Assembly: GCF_019218265.1 (NCBI RefSeq)
Contig: NZ_JAHUZE010000003.1
Span: forward strand, 434,001-498,000
Direction of reading: 5' to 3'
DNA length: 64,000 nucleotides
From: Maritimibacter dapengensis
GTDB taxonomy: Bacteria > Pseudomonadota > Alphaproteobacteria > Rhodobacterales > Rhodobacteraceae
Positions within the stretch are counted from its first letter, which is position 1. Each line of letters begins with the position of its first letter. This document shows, piece by piece, positions 1-9,582 of this stretch. Below the pieces are notes generated by a model, which worked only from the letters and a program-made list of their open reading frames with translations, had not been told where the DNA came from and ran no database searches. The translations under genes and the position numbers were made by a program.

Positions 1-828
1 CGCGTGCAGGCCGTCGTGAACGAACTGCAAGGCGAGAAGATCGACATTATCCCGTGGAACGAAGACGTGCCGACCTTCCTGGTGAACGCGCTTCAGCCAG
101 CGGAAGTGTCCAAGGTGGTTCTGGACGAAGACGCCGGTTCGATCGAGGTCGTGGTGCCGGATGAACAGCTTTCGCTCGCCATCGGCCGCCGTGGTCAGAA
201 CGTGCGTCTTGCATCGCAACTCACCAACCTCGACATCGACATCCTGACCGAAGAAGAAGAAAGCCAGCGCCGCCAGGCCGAGTTCGCCGAACGCACGAAG
301 CTTTTCATGGAAACGCTCGATCTGGACGAGTTCTTCGCGCAGCTTCTGGTCTCCGAAGGCTTCACCAACCTAGAAGAGGTCGCCTATGTGGAGCTCGACG
401 AGCTTCTAGTGATCGACGGGGTGGACGAGGACACGGCGAACGAGCTGCAAGCCCGTGCACGCGACTTCATCGAAGAACAGAACCGCAAAGCACTTGAAGC
501 CGCCCGCGAAATGGGTGTGCAGGACAGCCTTGTGTCGTTCGAAGGCTTGTCACCCCAGATGATTGAAGCGCTGGCCAAAGACGGCGTGTTCACACTGGAG
601 GATTTCGCGACCTGCGCTGACTGGGAGTTGGCGGGTGGTTGGACCACCGTTGACGGTGAGCGGGTCAAGGACGACGGGGTTCTGGAGCCCTTCGATGTCG
701 GCCTCGAGGAAGCCCAGAACATGATCATGACCGCGCGCATCCAGCTTGGCTGGGTCGATCCCGCTGATCTCGTCACCGACGAAGAAGAGGGCGAAGACGG
801 CGAAATTACCGAGGAGGCCGGGGCCTGA
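1..828 (+). CDS. nusA: Transcription termination/antitermination factor NusA (C-terminal part)
   Basis: This is the 3' end of nusA; the reading frame is open from the first base, so the GTG at position 4 is internal and the true start lies before the window. NusA binds RNA polymerase and nascent RNA and controls pausing, termination and antitermination. The visible part holds the last KH domain (SLAIGRRGQNVRLASQLT) followed by two helix-hairpin-helix-like acidic C-terminal repeats (about residues 105-165 and 180-250) and an acidic tail. It heads a canonical nusA-ylxR-infB operon: the next gene starts 21 bases after the stop. Confidence 0.95.
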   Translation, partial: RVQAVVNELQGEKIDIIPWNEDVPTFLVNALQPAEVSKVVLDEDAGSIEVVVPDEQLSLAIGRRGQNVRLASQLTNLDIDILTEEEESQRRQAEFAERTKLFMETLDLDEFFAQLLVSEGFTNLEEVAYVELDELLVIDGVDEDTANELQARARDFIEEQNRKALEAAREMGVQDSLVSFEGLSPQMIEALAKDGVFTLEDFATCADWELAGGWTTVDGERVKDDGVLEPFDVGLEEAQNMIMTARIQLGWVDPADLVTDEEEGEDGEITEEAGA

Positions 829-849
829 TCCCAGGCCCTGGAGTGGCGC

Positions 850-1488
850 GTGACGCGCGGGGGTGCACCCAAGGATCGAGCCGCAGGGCCAGAGCGCCGC
901 TGCGTCGGGACGGGAGAGGTGCGCCCTGCGGAAGGAATGATCCGGTTCGTCGTCGGCCCTGACGGGTCTGTGGTGCCGGATCTCCTTAACAAGCTGCCCG
1001 GACGGGGGCTGTGGATCACCCCGACCCGCGCCGCGTTCGCGCAAGCTGCCAAGAAAGGCGGCTTCGCCCGCGCAGCCAAGGCGCAGGTTACGGTGAGCGA
1101 TGATTTGGCGGATCGCGTGGAGGCAGGCCTTGCAGATCGCGTAATCCACCTTATCTCTTTAGCCCGTAAAGCGGGCGGAGCTGTGGCCGGATACGAGAAG
1201 GTCAAGGATTGGCTCGCCAAGGACGAGGCGCATGTTCTTTTGCAAGCCTCGGACGGGTCTGAACGCGGAAAATCGAAATTGCGCCCGCCGCGGGGTCAAA
1301 ACAGCCTGTATAGCTGCCTGACCGCAGATGAATTGGGTTTGGCATTCGGTCGCGATCATGTGATACATGCCGCACTCGCGGGTGGCGGACTCACGAAACG
1401 TGTTGTAGAGGAAGCCGCGAAGCTTGCCAGCTTGCGCGACGAAGTGGACGGTGGGAAGGCCCGCCGGAAAGGTACGAAGACTAGATGA
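850..1488 (+). CDS. YlxR-family (DUF448) RNA-binding protein with L7Ae-like domain
   Basis: A 212-residue protein starting at GTG. Residues about 12-85 form the YlxR/DUF448 domain ([10 protein letters not shown], then GRGLWI), and about 90-190 form an L7Ae/L30e-like RNA-binding domain ([15 protein letters not shown], then a lysine-rich tail). Stand-alone YlxR proteins are about 90 residues; this fused form is usual in alphaproteobacteria. Its invariable place between nusA and infB points to a role in RNA or ribosome biology, but the exact function is not settled. Its stop codon overlaps the infB start (ATGA), indicating translational coupling. Confidence 0.9.
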   Translation: MTRGGAPKDRAAGPERRCVGTGEVRPAEGMIRFVVGPDGSVVPDLLNKLPGRGLWITPTRAAFAQAAKKGGFARAAKAQVTVSDDLADRVEAGLADRVIHLISLARKAGGAVAGYEKVKDWLAKDEAHVLLQASDGSERGKSKLRPPRGQNSLYSCLTADELGLAFGRDHVIHAALAGGGLTKRVVEEAAKLASLRDEVDGGKARRKGTKTR

Positions 1489-3965
1489 GCGATACGGACG
1501 GCAAAAAGCCTCTTGGGCTGAAAGGGGGCCATTCTGGCTCCGTGAAGCAGAGCTTCAGCCATGGGCGCACCAAGAACGTGGTGGTCGAGACCAAGCGCAA
1601 GCGGGTCGTCAAACCCAAGCCCGGTGCGGGCGCGGGCGGCGGCGCGGGTGCGGGCTCTCCTGCGACGGATCCGTCCAAGCGTCCTGCCGGTATCTCGGAT
1701 GCCGAGCTGGAACGTCGGATGAAGGCGCTGGCAGCGGCCAAGGCGAACGAAGCCGAGGAAGCACAGAAGCGTCAGGAAGAAGAGAAAGCGCGCGAAGAAG
1801 AGCGTGACCGTCGTCGCCGCGAGCAGGAGGAGAAGGAGCGCGAGGAACAAGAGCGCGCCGAAGCCGCCCGTAAGAAGTCCGAAGACGACGAACGCAAAGC
1901 CAAGGAAGCGGCAGCGGCCAAGGCCAAGCCTGCGCCTGAGGCTGACCCCGCCGCTGCGCAGGCTGCCGAAGCCCGCAGCGCCAAGACCCAGGCGCGGAAG
2001 CCGGAACGCGACAAGACGACGGTTGACGACCGGAACCGCGGCAAAGGCAAAGGCGGTGATGGCCGCCGGGGCGGCAAGCTGACCGTGAATCAGGCGCTTT
2101 CGGGCGGCGAAGGCGGGCGGCAACGCTCGATGGCCGCGATGAAGCGCAAGCAGGAGCGTATGCGCCAGAAGGCGATGGGCAACGCTGAACCGCGCGAGAA
2201 GGTCGTGCGCGACGTCCAGGTGCCGGACGCGATTCTGGTGCAGGAACTGGCCAACCGTATGGCCGAACGTGCCGCTGACGTAGTCAAGGCGCTCATGCAG
2301 ATGGGCATGATGGTCACGCAAAACCAGACAATCGACCAGGACACCGCAGAACTGATCGTCGAGGAATTCGGCCACAACATGGTGCGCGTCTCGGACGCGG
2401 ACGTGGAACAGGTGATCGACACCGTGGATGACAAGGAAGAGGATCTCGTATCCCGTCCGCCGGTCATCACGATCATGGGCCACGTCGACCACGGCAAGAC
2501 CTCGCTTCTTGATGCGATCCGCAACGCCAAAGTCACGGCGGGTGAAGCTGGCGGCATTACGCAGCATATTGGTGCCTACCAGGTGACGACCGACAGCGGG
2601 GCAGTCTTGTCCTTCCTCGATACGCCAGGCCACGCCGCTTTTACGTCAATGCGGGCCCGCGGCGCGCAAGTGACGGACATCGTCGTGCTTGTGGTGGCAG
2701 CGGATGACGCGGTCATGCCGCAGACGATCGAGGCCATCAACCACGCCAAGGCCGCGGAAGTGCCGATGATCGTGGCGATCAACAAGTGTGACAAGCCCGA
2801 TGCTAACCCCGACAAGGTGCGCACCGACCTGCTTCAGCACGAAGTGATCGTCGAAGGCCTGTCGGGCGAAGTGCAGGACGTCGAAGTCTCGGCGCACACT
2901 GGTCAGGGTCTGGACGAGTTGCTCGAAGCCATCGCGCTTCAGTCGGAAATCCTCGAACTCAAGGCGAACCCGAAGCGGGCCGCCCAAGGTGCGGTGATCG
3001 AAGCTCAGCTCGACGTGGGCCGCGGCCCAGTCGCGACCGTGCTCGTGCAAAACGGCACGTTGCGTCAGGGCGACATCTTCGTCGTTGGCGAACAATGGGG
3101 CAAGGTCCGTGCGATGGAGAATGATCGGGGCGAACGCGTGAAGGAAGCCGGTCCCTCGGTGCCGGTCGAGGTGCTCGGTCTGAATGGGACACCCGAAGCG
3201 GGTGACGTTCTGAACGTGGTCGAGACCGAGGCGCAGGCGCGCGAAATTGCGGAATACCGCGAACAGGCCGCCAAGGACAAACGCGCCGCCGCCGGTGCCG
3301 CCACGACGCTCGAACAGATGATGCAGAAGGCCAAGGAAGACAAGGATGTGGCGGAGTTGCCGATCCTCGTCAAAGCCGACGTGCAGGGTTCGGCTGAAGC
3401 GATCGTTCAGGCGATGGAGAAAATCGGTAACGACGAGGTGCGCGTGCGCGTGCTGCACTACGGTGTGGGCGCGATCACGGAAACCGACATCGGTCTCGCC
3501 GAAGCGTCGGGCGCGCCGGTCATCGGTTTCAACGTCCGGGCCAACGCGCCCGCGCGAAACTCGGCCAACCAGAAGGGCGTGGAAATCCGCTATTACAGCG
3601 TGATTTATGACCTTGTGGACGACGTAAAAGCGGCGGCCTCCGGCCTGTTGTCCGCCGAAGTGCGCGAGAACTTCATCGGCTATGCCGAGATCAAAGAGGT
3701 CTTCAAGGTCTCCAACGTTGGCAAGGTCGCCGGTTGTCTCGTCACCGAAGGTGTTGCGCGCCGCTCTGCCGGCGTGCGTCTCCTGCGCGACAACGTGGTG
3801 ATCCACGAAGGTACGCTGAAGACACTCAAGCGCTTCAAGGACGAAGTTCCCGAGGTTCAGTCGGGTCAAGAATGCGGGATGGCGTTCGAGAACTACGACG
3901 ACATTCGCCCGGCCGACGTGATCGAGATCTTTGAACGCGAAGAAGTCGAGCGTCAGCTGGACTGA
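1485..3965 (+). CDS. infB: Translation initiation factor IF-2
   Basis: An 826-residue GTPase that places initiator fMet-tRNA on the 30S subunit and promotes subunit joining. The N-terminal third is a long alanine-, lysine- and glutamate-rich low-complexity region, as in other alphaproteobacterial IF-2. The G domain follows: G1 GHVDHGKTS near residue 332, G3 DTPGHAAFT, and G4 NKCDKP. Domains II, III and IV (fMet-tRNA-binding C2) complete the protein. The start overlaps the ylxR stop by four bases, and a strong hairpin with a T-rich tail follows the gene. Confidence 0.97.
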   Translation: MSDTDGKKPLGLKGGHSGSVKQSFSHGRTKNVVVETKRKRVVKPKPGAGAGGGAGAGSPATDPSKRPAGISDAELERRMKALAAAKANEAEEAQKRQEEEKAREEERDRRRREQEEKEREEQERAEAARKKSEDDERKAKEAAAAKAKPAPEADPAAAQAAEARSAKTQARKPERDKTTVDDRNRGKGKGGDGRRGGKLTVNQALSGGEGGRQRSMAAMKRKQERMRQKAMGNAEPREKVVRDVQVPDAILVQELANRMAERAADVVKALMQMGMMVTQNQTIDQDTAELIVEEFGHNMVRVSDADVEQVIDTVDDKEEDLVSRPPVITIMGHVDHGKTSLLDAIRNAKVTAGEAGGITQHIGAYQVTTDSGAVLSFLDTPGHAAFTSMRARGAQVTDIVVLVVAADDAVMPQTIEAINHAKAAEVPMIVAINKCDKPDANPDKVRTDLLQHEVIVEGLSGEVQDVEVSAHTGQGLDELLEAIALQSEILELKANPKRAAQGAVIEAQLDVGRGPVATVLVQNGTLRQGDIFVVGEQWGKVRAMENDRGERVKEAGPSVPVEVLGLNGTPEAGDVLNVVETEAQAREIAEYREQAAKDKRAAAGAATTLEQMMQKAKEDKDVAELPILVKADVQGSAEAIVQAMEKIGNDEVRVRVLHYGVGAITETDIGLAEASGAPVIGFNVRANAPARNSANQKGVEIRYYSVIYDLVDDVKAAASGLLSAEVRENFIGYAEIKEVFKVSNVGKVAGCLVTEGVARRSAGVRLLRDNVVIHEGTLKTLKRFKDEVPEVQSGQECGMAFENYDDIRPADVIEIFEREEVERQLD

Positions 3966-3988
3966 TCCGGGTTACGTTAGTGATGCAC

Positions 3989-4020
3989 AGGGCGGCCGTC
4001 GGGCCGCCCTTTGTCGTTTT
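3989..4020 (+). terminator. Rho-independent terminator of nusA-ylxR-infB
   Basis: A perfect 9-bp stem (AGGGCGGCC with GGCCGCCCT, positions 3989-3997 and 4002-4010) has a 4-base loop and is followed by TTGTCGTTTT. It lies 23 bases past the infB stop and just before the end of the convergent cysG gene. Confidence 0.85.
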
Positions 4021-4023
4021 CGC

Positions 4024-5448
4024 TCAGAGCGTATGCCCTGCCTTGAGCTCCATCTCGTATTCGGAGCGGGAGCCCTTCACGCCGAGTTTTCCGTAAAGGC
4101 TGACGACATGGCCGATCACAATGAGTGCAGGACCGGGGAGGTCGGCCTCCACCACCTTGGCTTCGATTTCGTCCAGCCGACCGATTATGACGCGTTGATC
4201 GAGCCGGGTGCCATTGTCGATCACGGCCACCGGCATGTCCGGATCGACACCCTGTGACAGCGCCTTTTGCGCGACTTCGCCCAGCGCGTTGAGACCCATG
4301 TAAACAAGCACCGTCTGACCCTTGCGGGCATAGCGGGTCCAATCGTGATCCAATACGCCGCCCGCGCCATGAGCGGTGATAAAGACGCAGCTTTGTGCGT
4401 GGTCGCGGTGCGTGAGCGGGATACCCGCCGCCGCGCCACAGCCTGCCGCGGCTGTGATCCCTGGCACGACCTCGACCGGGATGCCGTGGGCAGCCACATC
4501 TTCAAGTTCTTCGCCACCGCGCCCGAATATGAAGGGATCACCCCCCTTGAGTCGCAGAACGCGCTCGCCCCTGCTGGCGCGTTCAATCATTAATTCGGTT
4601 ATTTCACGCTGTGTTAGAGTATGTTCCCGGGGCTTCTTGCCCACATAGATCCGCTCGGCATCCCGGCGCACGAGGTCGATGATCCCATCGCCAACCAGCC
4701 TGTCGTAAAGCACCACGTCCGCGTGCTGCATCATGCGAAGCGCTTTGAAGGTCAGAAGGTCCGGATCCCCAGGCCCCGCGCCCACCAACCAGACTTCGCC
4801 ATGTTTCAGATCAGCGGAACCGCGGGCGAGGTCTTCTTCCAGCCGCTCTTCAGCCAGCGCTTCTTCACCCGCAAGGAAGGCGTCCCCAACCGGCCCTTCA
4901 ATCAGGTTTTCCCAGAAGCGCCTCCGGTTCCGGCCATTGGGCACCGCTTCGTAGATTCGCCCACGGAAGCGCGCGAGAAACAACGCGAGACGGCCATAGG
5001 CTGCGGGCAGCATCGCCTCCATCCGAGCGCGCAGAATGCGGGCGATCACCGGGGCGGCGCCTCCTGTCGATATGGCTATCGTGATGGGTTCCCGTTCCAC
5101 CACAGAAGGGGTGATGAAGTCGCAATAAGTCTTCTCATCCGCAACGTTCACAAGAGCGCCCGCGGCCTTGGCTGCGCGATGGAGGAGCGCATCGCGTTCC
5201 GGCACTTCCGATGCGCCATAGGCAATGATGCATTCGGCGAAATCGGCATCATACGGGAGACGCGCGATATGCGTCAGGTTCTCGTGCTCAAAAAAGGCAC
5301 GGACCTCGTCGCCCGGTTCAGGGTCGAATACGGTGACGAACGCACCTGCATTCAGCGCACGTTCGACCCGGCGAGCAGCCACGGTATTGCCGCCGTCCAC
5401 GACAATCCGCTTGCCGGCGACTTCAAGAAAGATGGGAAGAAAATCCAT
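4024..5448 (-). CDS. cysG: Siroheme synthase (uroporphyrinogen-III methyltransferase / precorrin-2 dehydrogenase / ferrochelatase)
   Basis: A 474-residue bifunctional enzyme that makes siroheme, the cofactor of assimilatory sulfite and nitrite reductases, from uroporphyrinogen III. Residues about 1-200 form the NAD-dependent dehydrogenase/chelatase half; its glycine-rich loop reads VVDGGNTVAARR, a slightly altered version of the usual GGGxVAxRK, and VNVADEKTYCDFITP follows. Residues about 215-460 form the SAM-dependent methyltransferase half (VGAGPGDPDLLT, LKGGDPFIFGRGGEE). Relatives usually have sulfite reductase genes nearby, but none is seen in this window. Confidence 0.95.
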   Translation of the reverse strand: MDFLPIFLEVAGKRIVVDGGNTVAARRVERALNAGAFVTVFDPEPGDEVRAFFEHENLTHIARLPYDADFAECIIAYGASEVPERDALLHRAAKAAGALVNVADEKTYCDFITPSVVEREPITIAISTGGAAPVIARILRARMEAMLPAAYGRLALFLARFRGRIYEAVPNGRNRRRFWENLIEGPVGDAFLAGEEALAEERLEEDLARGSADLKHGEVWLVGAGPGDPDLLTFKALRMMQHADVVLYDRLVGDGIIDLVRRDAERIYVGKKPREHTLTQREITELMIERASRGERVLRLKGGDPFIFGRGGEELEDVAAHGIPVEVVPGITAAAGCGAAAGIPLTHRDHAQSCVFITAHGAGGVLDHDWTRYARKGQTVLVYMGLNALGEVAQKALSQGVDPDMPVAVIDNGTRLDQRVIIGRLDEIEAKVVEADLPGPALIVIGHVVSLYGKLGVKGSRSEYEMELKAGHTL

Positions 5449-5564
5449 GATATGCCCCTGTCTTTGTCGCCCATGTCCTGCTTTGGCTGTGCGTTGTCAA
5501 ATGCGGAAACATGCATGTTTTCTTGGCCTACACGCCCGCTTGGATCAAGCTTATGATGGGAGAC

Positions 5565-6581
5565 ATGAACATCCAACGCCCCTTTACCGCCGAGAACCCG
5601 CACCCTTTCGCGCCGTATGTCGCGATACTTGCCCGTGGCAAGACCAAGCAGCGGCCCTTCACCTTCGAAGAGGCCCGCGATTCGATGGCGATGATCCTGC
5701 GGGGCGAGGCTTTGCCGGAACAGATCGGCGCTTACCTCATGCTGCTTCGGCTGAAGGAGGAAACACCCGAGGAAATTGCGGGCTTCGCTACGGGTACGCG
5801 TGACACATTTCCGAAAATCGAAATCCCGCCGGTCGATCTCGACTGGTCGTGTTACGCAGGCAAGCGTGTGCAACTTCCGTGGTTTCTCTTGTCGGTTTCC
5901 GCCCTTGTGCAGTCGGGAACCAAAGTGGTGATGCACGGGGCGGAGGGGCACACGCCCGGGCGGATATACACCCGCGACGTGCTCGCGCGGTTCGGGCTAC
6001 CCATCGCGGAAAGCTTCGAAGAAGGCGCGCAACAGGTGGAGAGCGGGTTCACCTACCTTCCGCTGGAAGTCCTGAACCCGATGCTGCGCGACCTGATCGA
6101 GTTGAAGCCCGTCTTGGGTCTTCGATCTCCGGTCAACAGCTTCACCCGACTGCTCAACCCGTTCAACGCGCCGAGTGTCATGCAGGGGATATTTCATCGT
6201 GGTTTTCTCGACATTCATTCAGGGGCCGCGCGTATCCTGAACATACCCAACATGGCGGTGTTTCGCGGGGACGGGGGCGAGATCGAGATGCGCCCAAACA
6301 AGCCCTGCCCGGTCTGGACGACACATGCCGATTCCGAACCCGAAATCGAAACATGGCCCGCCACGCTCGACGACGGCCATGCTCCGGCGGATAGCGAGAT
6401 GAACCCCGACCGCCTGCTCGACGTGTGGGAGGGGCGCGATTCGGACGTTTATGCGCGCGAGGCAGCGATCTCGACCCTTGCCGTGACAATTGCGACCATG
6501 CAGCGCGCGGAAAATTCGCAGGCCGCCCGCGAATTGGCCGAAACACTTTGGGGTGACCGGGACAAAACCCGCCTGTTTTGA
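5565..6581 (+). CDS. Glycosyl transferase family protein, TrpD2/YbiB-like
   Basis: A 338-residue protein related to anthranilate phosphoribosyltransferase. The N-terminal helical domain (ALPEQIGAYLMLLRLKEETPEE) and the following alpha/beta domain (GVLxHGAEGHTPGRIYT-like loop, then RSPVNSFTRLLNPF) match the TrpD fold. Members near cysG in Rhodobacteraceae are annotated as glycosyl transferase family proteins. The E. coli relative YbiB binds nucleic acid and lacks TrpD activity, so tryptophan synthesis should not be assumed. I chose the ATG at 5565 because GGGAG stands just upstream; an in-frame ATG at 5511 and another at 5553 are less well placed. Confidence 0.75.
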   Translation: MNIQRPFTAENPHPFAPYVAILARGKTKQRPFTFEEARDSMAMILRGEALPEQIGAYLMLLRLKEETPEEIAGFATGTRDTFPKIEIPPVDLDWSCYAGKRVQLPWFLLSVSALVQSGTKVVMHGAEGHTPGRIYTRDVLARFGLPIAESFEEGAQQVESGFTYLPLEVLNPMLRDLIELKPVLGLRSPVNSFTRLLNPFNAPSVMQGIFHRGFLDIHSGAARILNIPNMAVFRGDGGEIEMRPNKPCPVWTTHADSEPEIETWPATLDDGHAPADSEMNPDRLLDVWEGRDSDVYAREAAISTLAVTIATMQRAENSQAARELAETLWGDRDKTRLF

Positions 6582-6596
6582 CCTGATGGACAAAAT

Positions 6597-6614
6597 CTGT
6601 CGCCCGGATGTCGT
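6597..6614 (+). promoter_or_regulatory. Weak Pho-box-like direct repeat before the nucleotidase gene
   Basis: CTGTCGC, four bases, then ATGTCGT gives two TGTC cores exactly 11 bases apart, the spacing of PhoB half-sites. The match is imperfect. A 3'-nucleotidase that frees phosphate would be a logical PhoB target, but this is a low-confidence call. A small TTGGC-AAAAC-GCCAA palindrome (6631-6645) sits between it and the ribosome-binding site. Confidence 0.25.
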
Positions 6615-6657
6615 GTTCCATGCCTAGCTATTGGCAAAACGCCAACAGGAGGACGAC

Positions 6658-8625
6658 ATGTCACGGGACTTCAAGATCAGCCGCCGGGGATTCATGGGTG
6701 GTACAGCGGGTGCAACCCTGATCGCTCTTCACCCTTTTTCGGCCCGCGCCGCGGGTGCTCAGGCGCATTTACGCATTATGGAGACGACGGACCTGCACGT
6801 TCACGTCTATCCCTACGATTATTACAGCGACAAACCCATCGACACGGTCGGGTTGTCGCGTACTGCGTCGATCATCGAAGAAATCCGTGCGGAAGCGACC
6901 AATTCGATGCTCGTGGACAATGGCGACTTCCTGCAAGGCAACCCGATGGGCGATTACATGGCCTACGAGCGCGGTATGAAAGAGGGTGACATGCACCCGG
7001 TCATCACCGCGATGAACACGGTGGGCTTCGACGCCTCGACCCTCGGCAACCACGAGTTCAATTACGGGCTGGATTTCCTGATGAAGTCGCTGGCCGGGGC
7101 CGAATTCCCTGTGGTCTGCGCCAACGTCGTCAGTGAAATGGGCGGCAGTCCTCGCGACGACAAGACGCTACTTAAGCCGTATGTCATTCTCGACCGTGAA
7201 GTGACCGATGGAAACGGCGAAACCCATGTGGTCAAGGTTGGCCTGATCGGCTTCGTGCCGCCACAGATCATGACTTGGGACCGTCGGCATCTGGAAGGCA
7301 ACGTTGAAGCGCGTGACATTGTCACGACCGCCGAGGCCTGGGTCCCGCAAATGCGCGAAGAAGGCGCTGATCTTATCATCGCACTCAGCCATTCCGGGAT
7401 CGGATCAGCCCAGCGCGAGGACGGTATGGAAAACGCCAGCGTTCCACTTGCTGAGGTCGACGGAATTGACGCGTTGATGACGGGCCACAGTCACCTCGTC
7501 TTTCCGTCGCCCACCTACGCCGATTTCGTCGGGCTCGACGCCGAAGCAGGCACCATCCACGGCAAGCCGGCGGTGATGGGCGGCTTCTGGGGGTCGCATC
7601 TGGGTGTGATCGACCTTCTGCTCGAGAAAGACGGTAACGAATGGCGCGTCCTTTCGGCCGAGACCGAGGCACGGCCGATTTCGAAGCGGAACGAAGATCG
7701 CTCGGTCACGGCGCTGGTCGAGGATGTGCCCGCTGTGCTCGCAAGCGTCGAGGCCGAACATCAGGCGACACTTGAATATGTACGCCGGGCCGTCGGCGAA
7801 ACCGCCGCGCCGCTACACAGCTATTTCGCTTTGGTGGCTGACGACCCCAGCGTGCAAATCGTGTCGAACGCTCAGCTTTGGTACATTGAACAGATGATGC
7901 AAGGGACCGAGTACGAGGGGCTTCCCATCATTTCTGCTGCCGCGCCGTTCAAGGCCGGTGGGCGTGGTGGGCCCGAGTATTACACCGACGTGCCGGTCGG
8001 CCCGGTGGCGATCAAGAACGTAGCTGACCTGTATCTCTATCCAAACACCGTGCGTGCGGTGAAGGTGACGGGGGCGGAAGTCAAAGGCTGGCTCGAACGG
8101 TCGGCCGGCATGTTTAACCAGATCACACCGGGCGAGCCTGACCAGGTTCTGCTGAATCCCGATTTCCCATCCTACAATTTCGACGTGATCGACGGCGTGA
8201 CCTACAAGATCGACCTGAGCAAACCGTCGATGTTTGACTCTGACGGCGCCGAAGTGTCGGAGGGTGGCCGGATCGTGGACCTGATGTTCGAAGGCGCGCC
8301 CGTGACGGACGATATGGAGTTCATCGTCGCCACCAATAACTATCGCGCGGGTGGTGGCGGCAGTTTCCCAGGAGCGAACCCGGAGAACATCATTTTTGAA
8401 GGTCCGGACACCAACCGCGACGTGATTGTGCGCTATATCGTGGACAAGGGGACGATCGACCCCAAAGCGGATGCGAACTGGACCTTCGCGTCGATGGAAG
8501 GGACCACAGTCTTGTTCGATACCGGACCGGCGGCGACGGCATACGCAGATGCGGTCGAGGGCGTCACGATCGAGCCGGCCGGTGACGGCCCAGATGGATT
8601 CGCGCGGTTCCGCATCACGCTCTGA
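6658..8625 (+). CDS. cpdB: Periplasmic 2',3'-cyclic-nucleotide 2'-phosphodiesterase/3'-nucleotidase
   Basis: A 655-residue two-domain phosphoesterase. A twin-arginine signal (SRRGFMGG) followed by a hydrophobic stretch and ARAAGA predicts Tat export to the periplasm. The N-terminal calcineurin-type metallophosphoesterase domain shows TTDLHVHVYPYDYY, DNGDFLQGNP, LGNHEFNYG and TGHSHLVFP; the C-terminal 5'-nucleotidase domain binds the nucleobase (ATNNYRAGGGGSFPG). It scavenges phosphate and nucleosides from cyclic and 3'-nucleotides. The ATG at 6658 is preceded by AGGAGG at a good distance, so I prefer it to an upstream ATG at 6631. Confidence 0.92.
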   Translation: MSRDFKISRRGFMGGTAGATLIALHPFSARAAGAQAHLRIMETTDLHVHVYPYDYYSDKPIDTVGLSRTASIIEEIRAEATNSMLVDNGDFLQGNPMGDYMAYERGMKEGDMHPVITAMNTVGFDASTLGNHEFNYGLDFLMKSLAGAEFPVVCANVVSEMGGSPRDDKTLLKPYVILDREVTDGNGETHVVKVGLIGFVPPQIMTWDRRHLEGNVEARDIVTTAEAWVPQMREEGADLIIALSHSGIGSAQREDGMENASVPLAEVDGIDALMTGHSHLVFPSPTYADFVGLDAEAGTIHGKPAVMGGFWGSHLGVIDLLLEKDGNEWRVLSAETEARPISKRNEDRSVTALVEDVPAVLASVEAEHQATLEYVRRAVGETAAPLHSYFALVADDPSVQIVSNAQLWYIEQMMQGTEYEGLPIISAAAPFKAGGRGGPEYYTDVPVGPVAIKNVADLYLYPNTVRAVKVTGAEVKGWLERSAGMFNQITPGEPDQVLLNPDFPSYNFDVIDGVTYKIDLSKPSMFDSDGAEVSEGGRIVDLMFEGAPVTDDMEFIVATNNYRAGGGGSFPGANPENIIFEGPDTNRDVIVRYIVDKGTIDPKADANWTFASMEGTTVLFDTGPAATAYADAVEGVTIEPAGDGPDGFARFRITL

Positions 8626-8640
8626 CAAATCAATGCCTGC

Positions 8641-8676
8641 GTGAGAGGCGCCCGGCGCCTCTCACACACGCCGTTT
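8641..8676 (+). terminator. Terminator after cpdB
   Basis: A perfect 10-bp stem (GTGAGAGGCG with CGCCTCTCAC, 8641-8650 and 8656-8665) has a 5-base loop. The tail is only moderately T-rich (CGTTTCCTT), so termination efficiency is uncertain. Confidence 0.6.
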
Positions 8677-8682
8677 CCTTCG

Positions 8683-8711
8683 TTGAACCTCACTCAAGGT
8701 CGCACTATCAC
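8683..8711 (+). promoter_or_regulatory. Candidate housekeeping promoter for the RNase D gene
   Basis: TTGAAC (8683-8688), a 17-base spacer and TATCAC (8706-8711) lie between the cpdB hairpin and the next start codon. This is a sequence match only. Confidence 0.45.
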
Positions 8712-8732
8712 CAACGAAAAGCGGAGGCGCAT

Positions 8733-9344
8733 ATGGCGAACCATTTCTACAAGGGCGATCTACCAGACGATCTCGACATGGGGCCAGTCGTGGCGATCGA
8801 CTGCGAAACGATGGGACTCAACCCGCACCGCGACCGGCTGTGTGTGGTTCAGATGTCGGGCGGAGACGGTAACGCCCATGTCGTTCAAATCGCGAAGGGA
8901 CAGACCTCCGCGCCGAATCTGGAAAAGATGCTTACCAACCCAGAAGTGCTCAAGATTTTTCACTTCGGCCGGTTCGACATCGCTGCTCTGCTCAATGCCT
9001 TCGGCGTCCTCACCGCGCCGGTCTATTGTACCAAGATCGCCTCGAAACTGGTTCGCACCTACACTGATCGTCACGGACTCAAGAACCTGCTCGATGAAAT
9101 TCTTCGCATTGACATATCGAAGATGCAGCAGCAATCGGACTGGGGCGCGAGTGTTCTGACTGAGGCGCAGCTCGATTATGCGGCGTCGGATGTGCTATAT
9201 TTGCACCGTCTGAAAGACAAACTGGACGCGAGACTCGCACGCGAAGGGCGAGCCGAGATGGCTGAGGCGTGTTTCGCGTTCCTTCCAACGCGCGCGCAGC
9301 TTGATCTGGCCGGTTGGCCGGAAATCGACATCTTCGCACATTGA
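8733..9344 (+). CDS. rnd: Ribonuclease D-like 3'-5' exonuclease (DEDDy)
   Basis: A 203-residue exonuclease made of only the DEDD catalytic domain. Exo I is VAIDCETMGL (Asp and Glu ligands), Exo II is HFGRFDIAALL, and Exo III is YAASDVLYLHRL, which carries the tyrosine that defines the DEDDy class. It lacks the HRDC domains of full-length E. coli RNase D (about 375 residues), the usual short form in alphaproteobacteria. Likely role: trimming of tRNA or other small RNA 3' ends. AGCGGAGGCGCAT stands before the ATG. Confidence 0.85.
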   Translation: MANHFYKGDLPDDLDMGPVVAIDCETMGLNPHRDRLCVVQMSGGDGNAHVVQIAKGQTSAPNLEKMLTNPEVLKIFHFGRFDIAALLNAFGVLTAPVYCTKIASKLVRTYTDRHGLKNLLDEILRIDISKMQQQSDWGASVLTEAQLDYAASDVLYLHRLKDKLDARLAREGRAEMAEACFAFLPTRAQLDLAGWPEIDIFAH

Positions 9345-9582
9345 GCGATCGGTCGCTTTGATCCGATCCCATTGACAAGTCACAGGTTCAGGCGCTCAAT
9401 ATCCAAGATGCATGAAGCACGCCAATCCGCTTCGTGGCGTTCACCGAAAGGTGGACAACACGTCGGCCGCCACGGGAAACCGGGCGTGGCGCTTAGCATA
9501 AACTCCTGTTATCCGTCCCTTTTTCCGGCCCCGTCGCATCCCGCGGCGTGAGTCAGGGACCATCTATCCATAAGGAGGAAAG

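Noticed and set aside
9486-9505. A sigma-54 promoter before hpf (GTGGCGCTTAGCAT)
   Set aside because: The GG and GC dinucleotides do not have the required 10-base separation.
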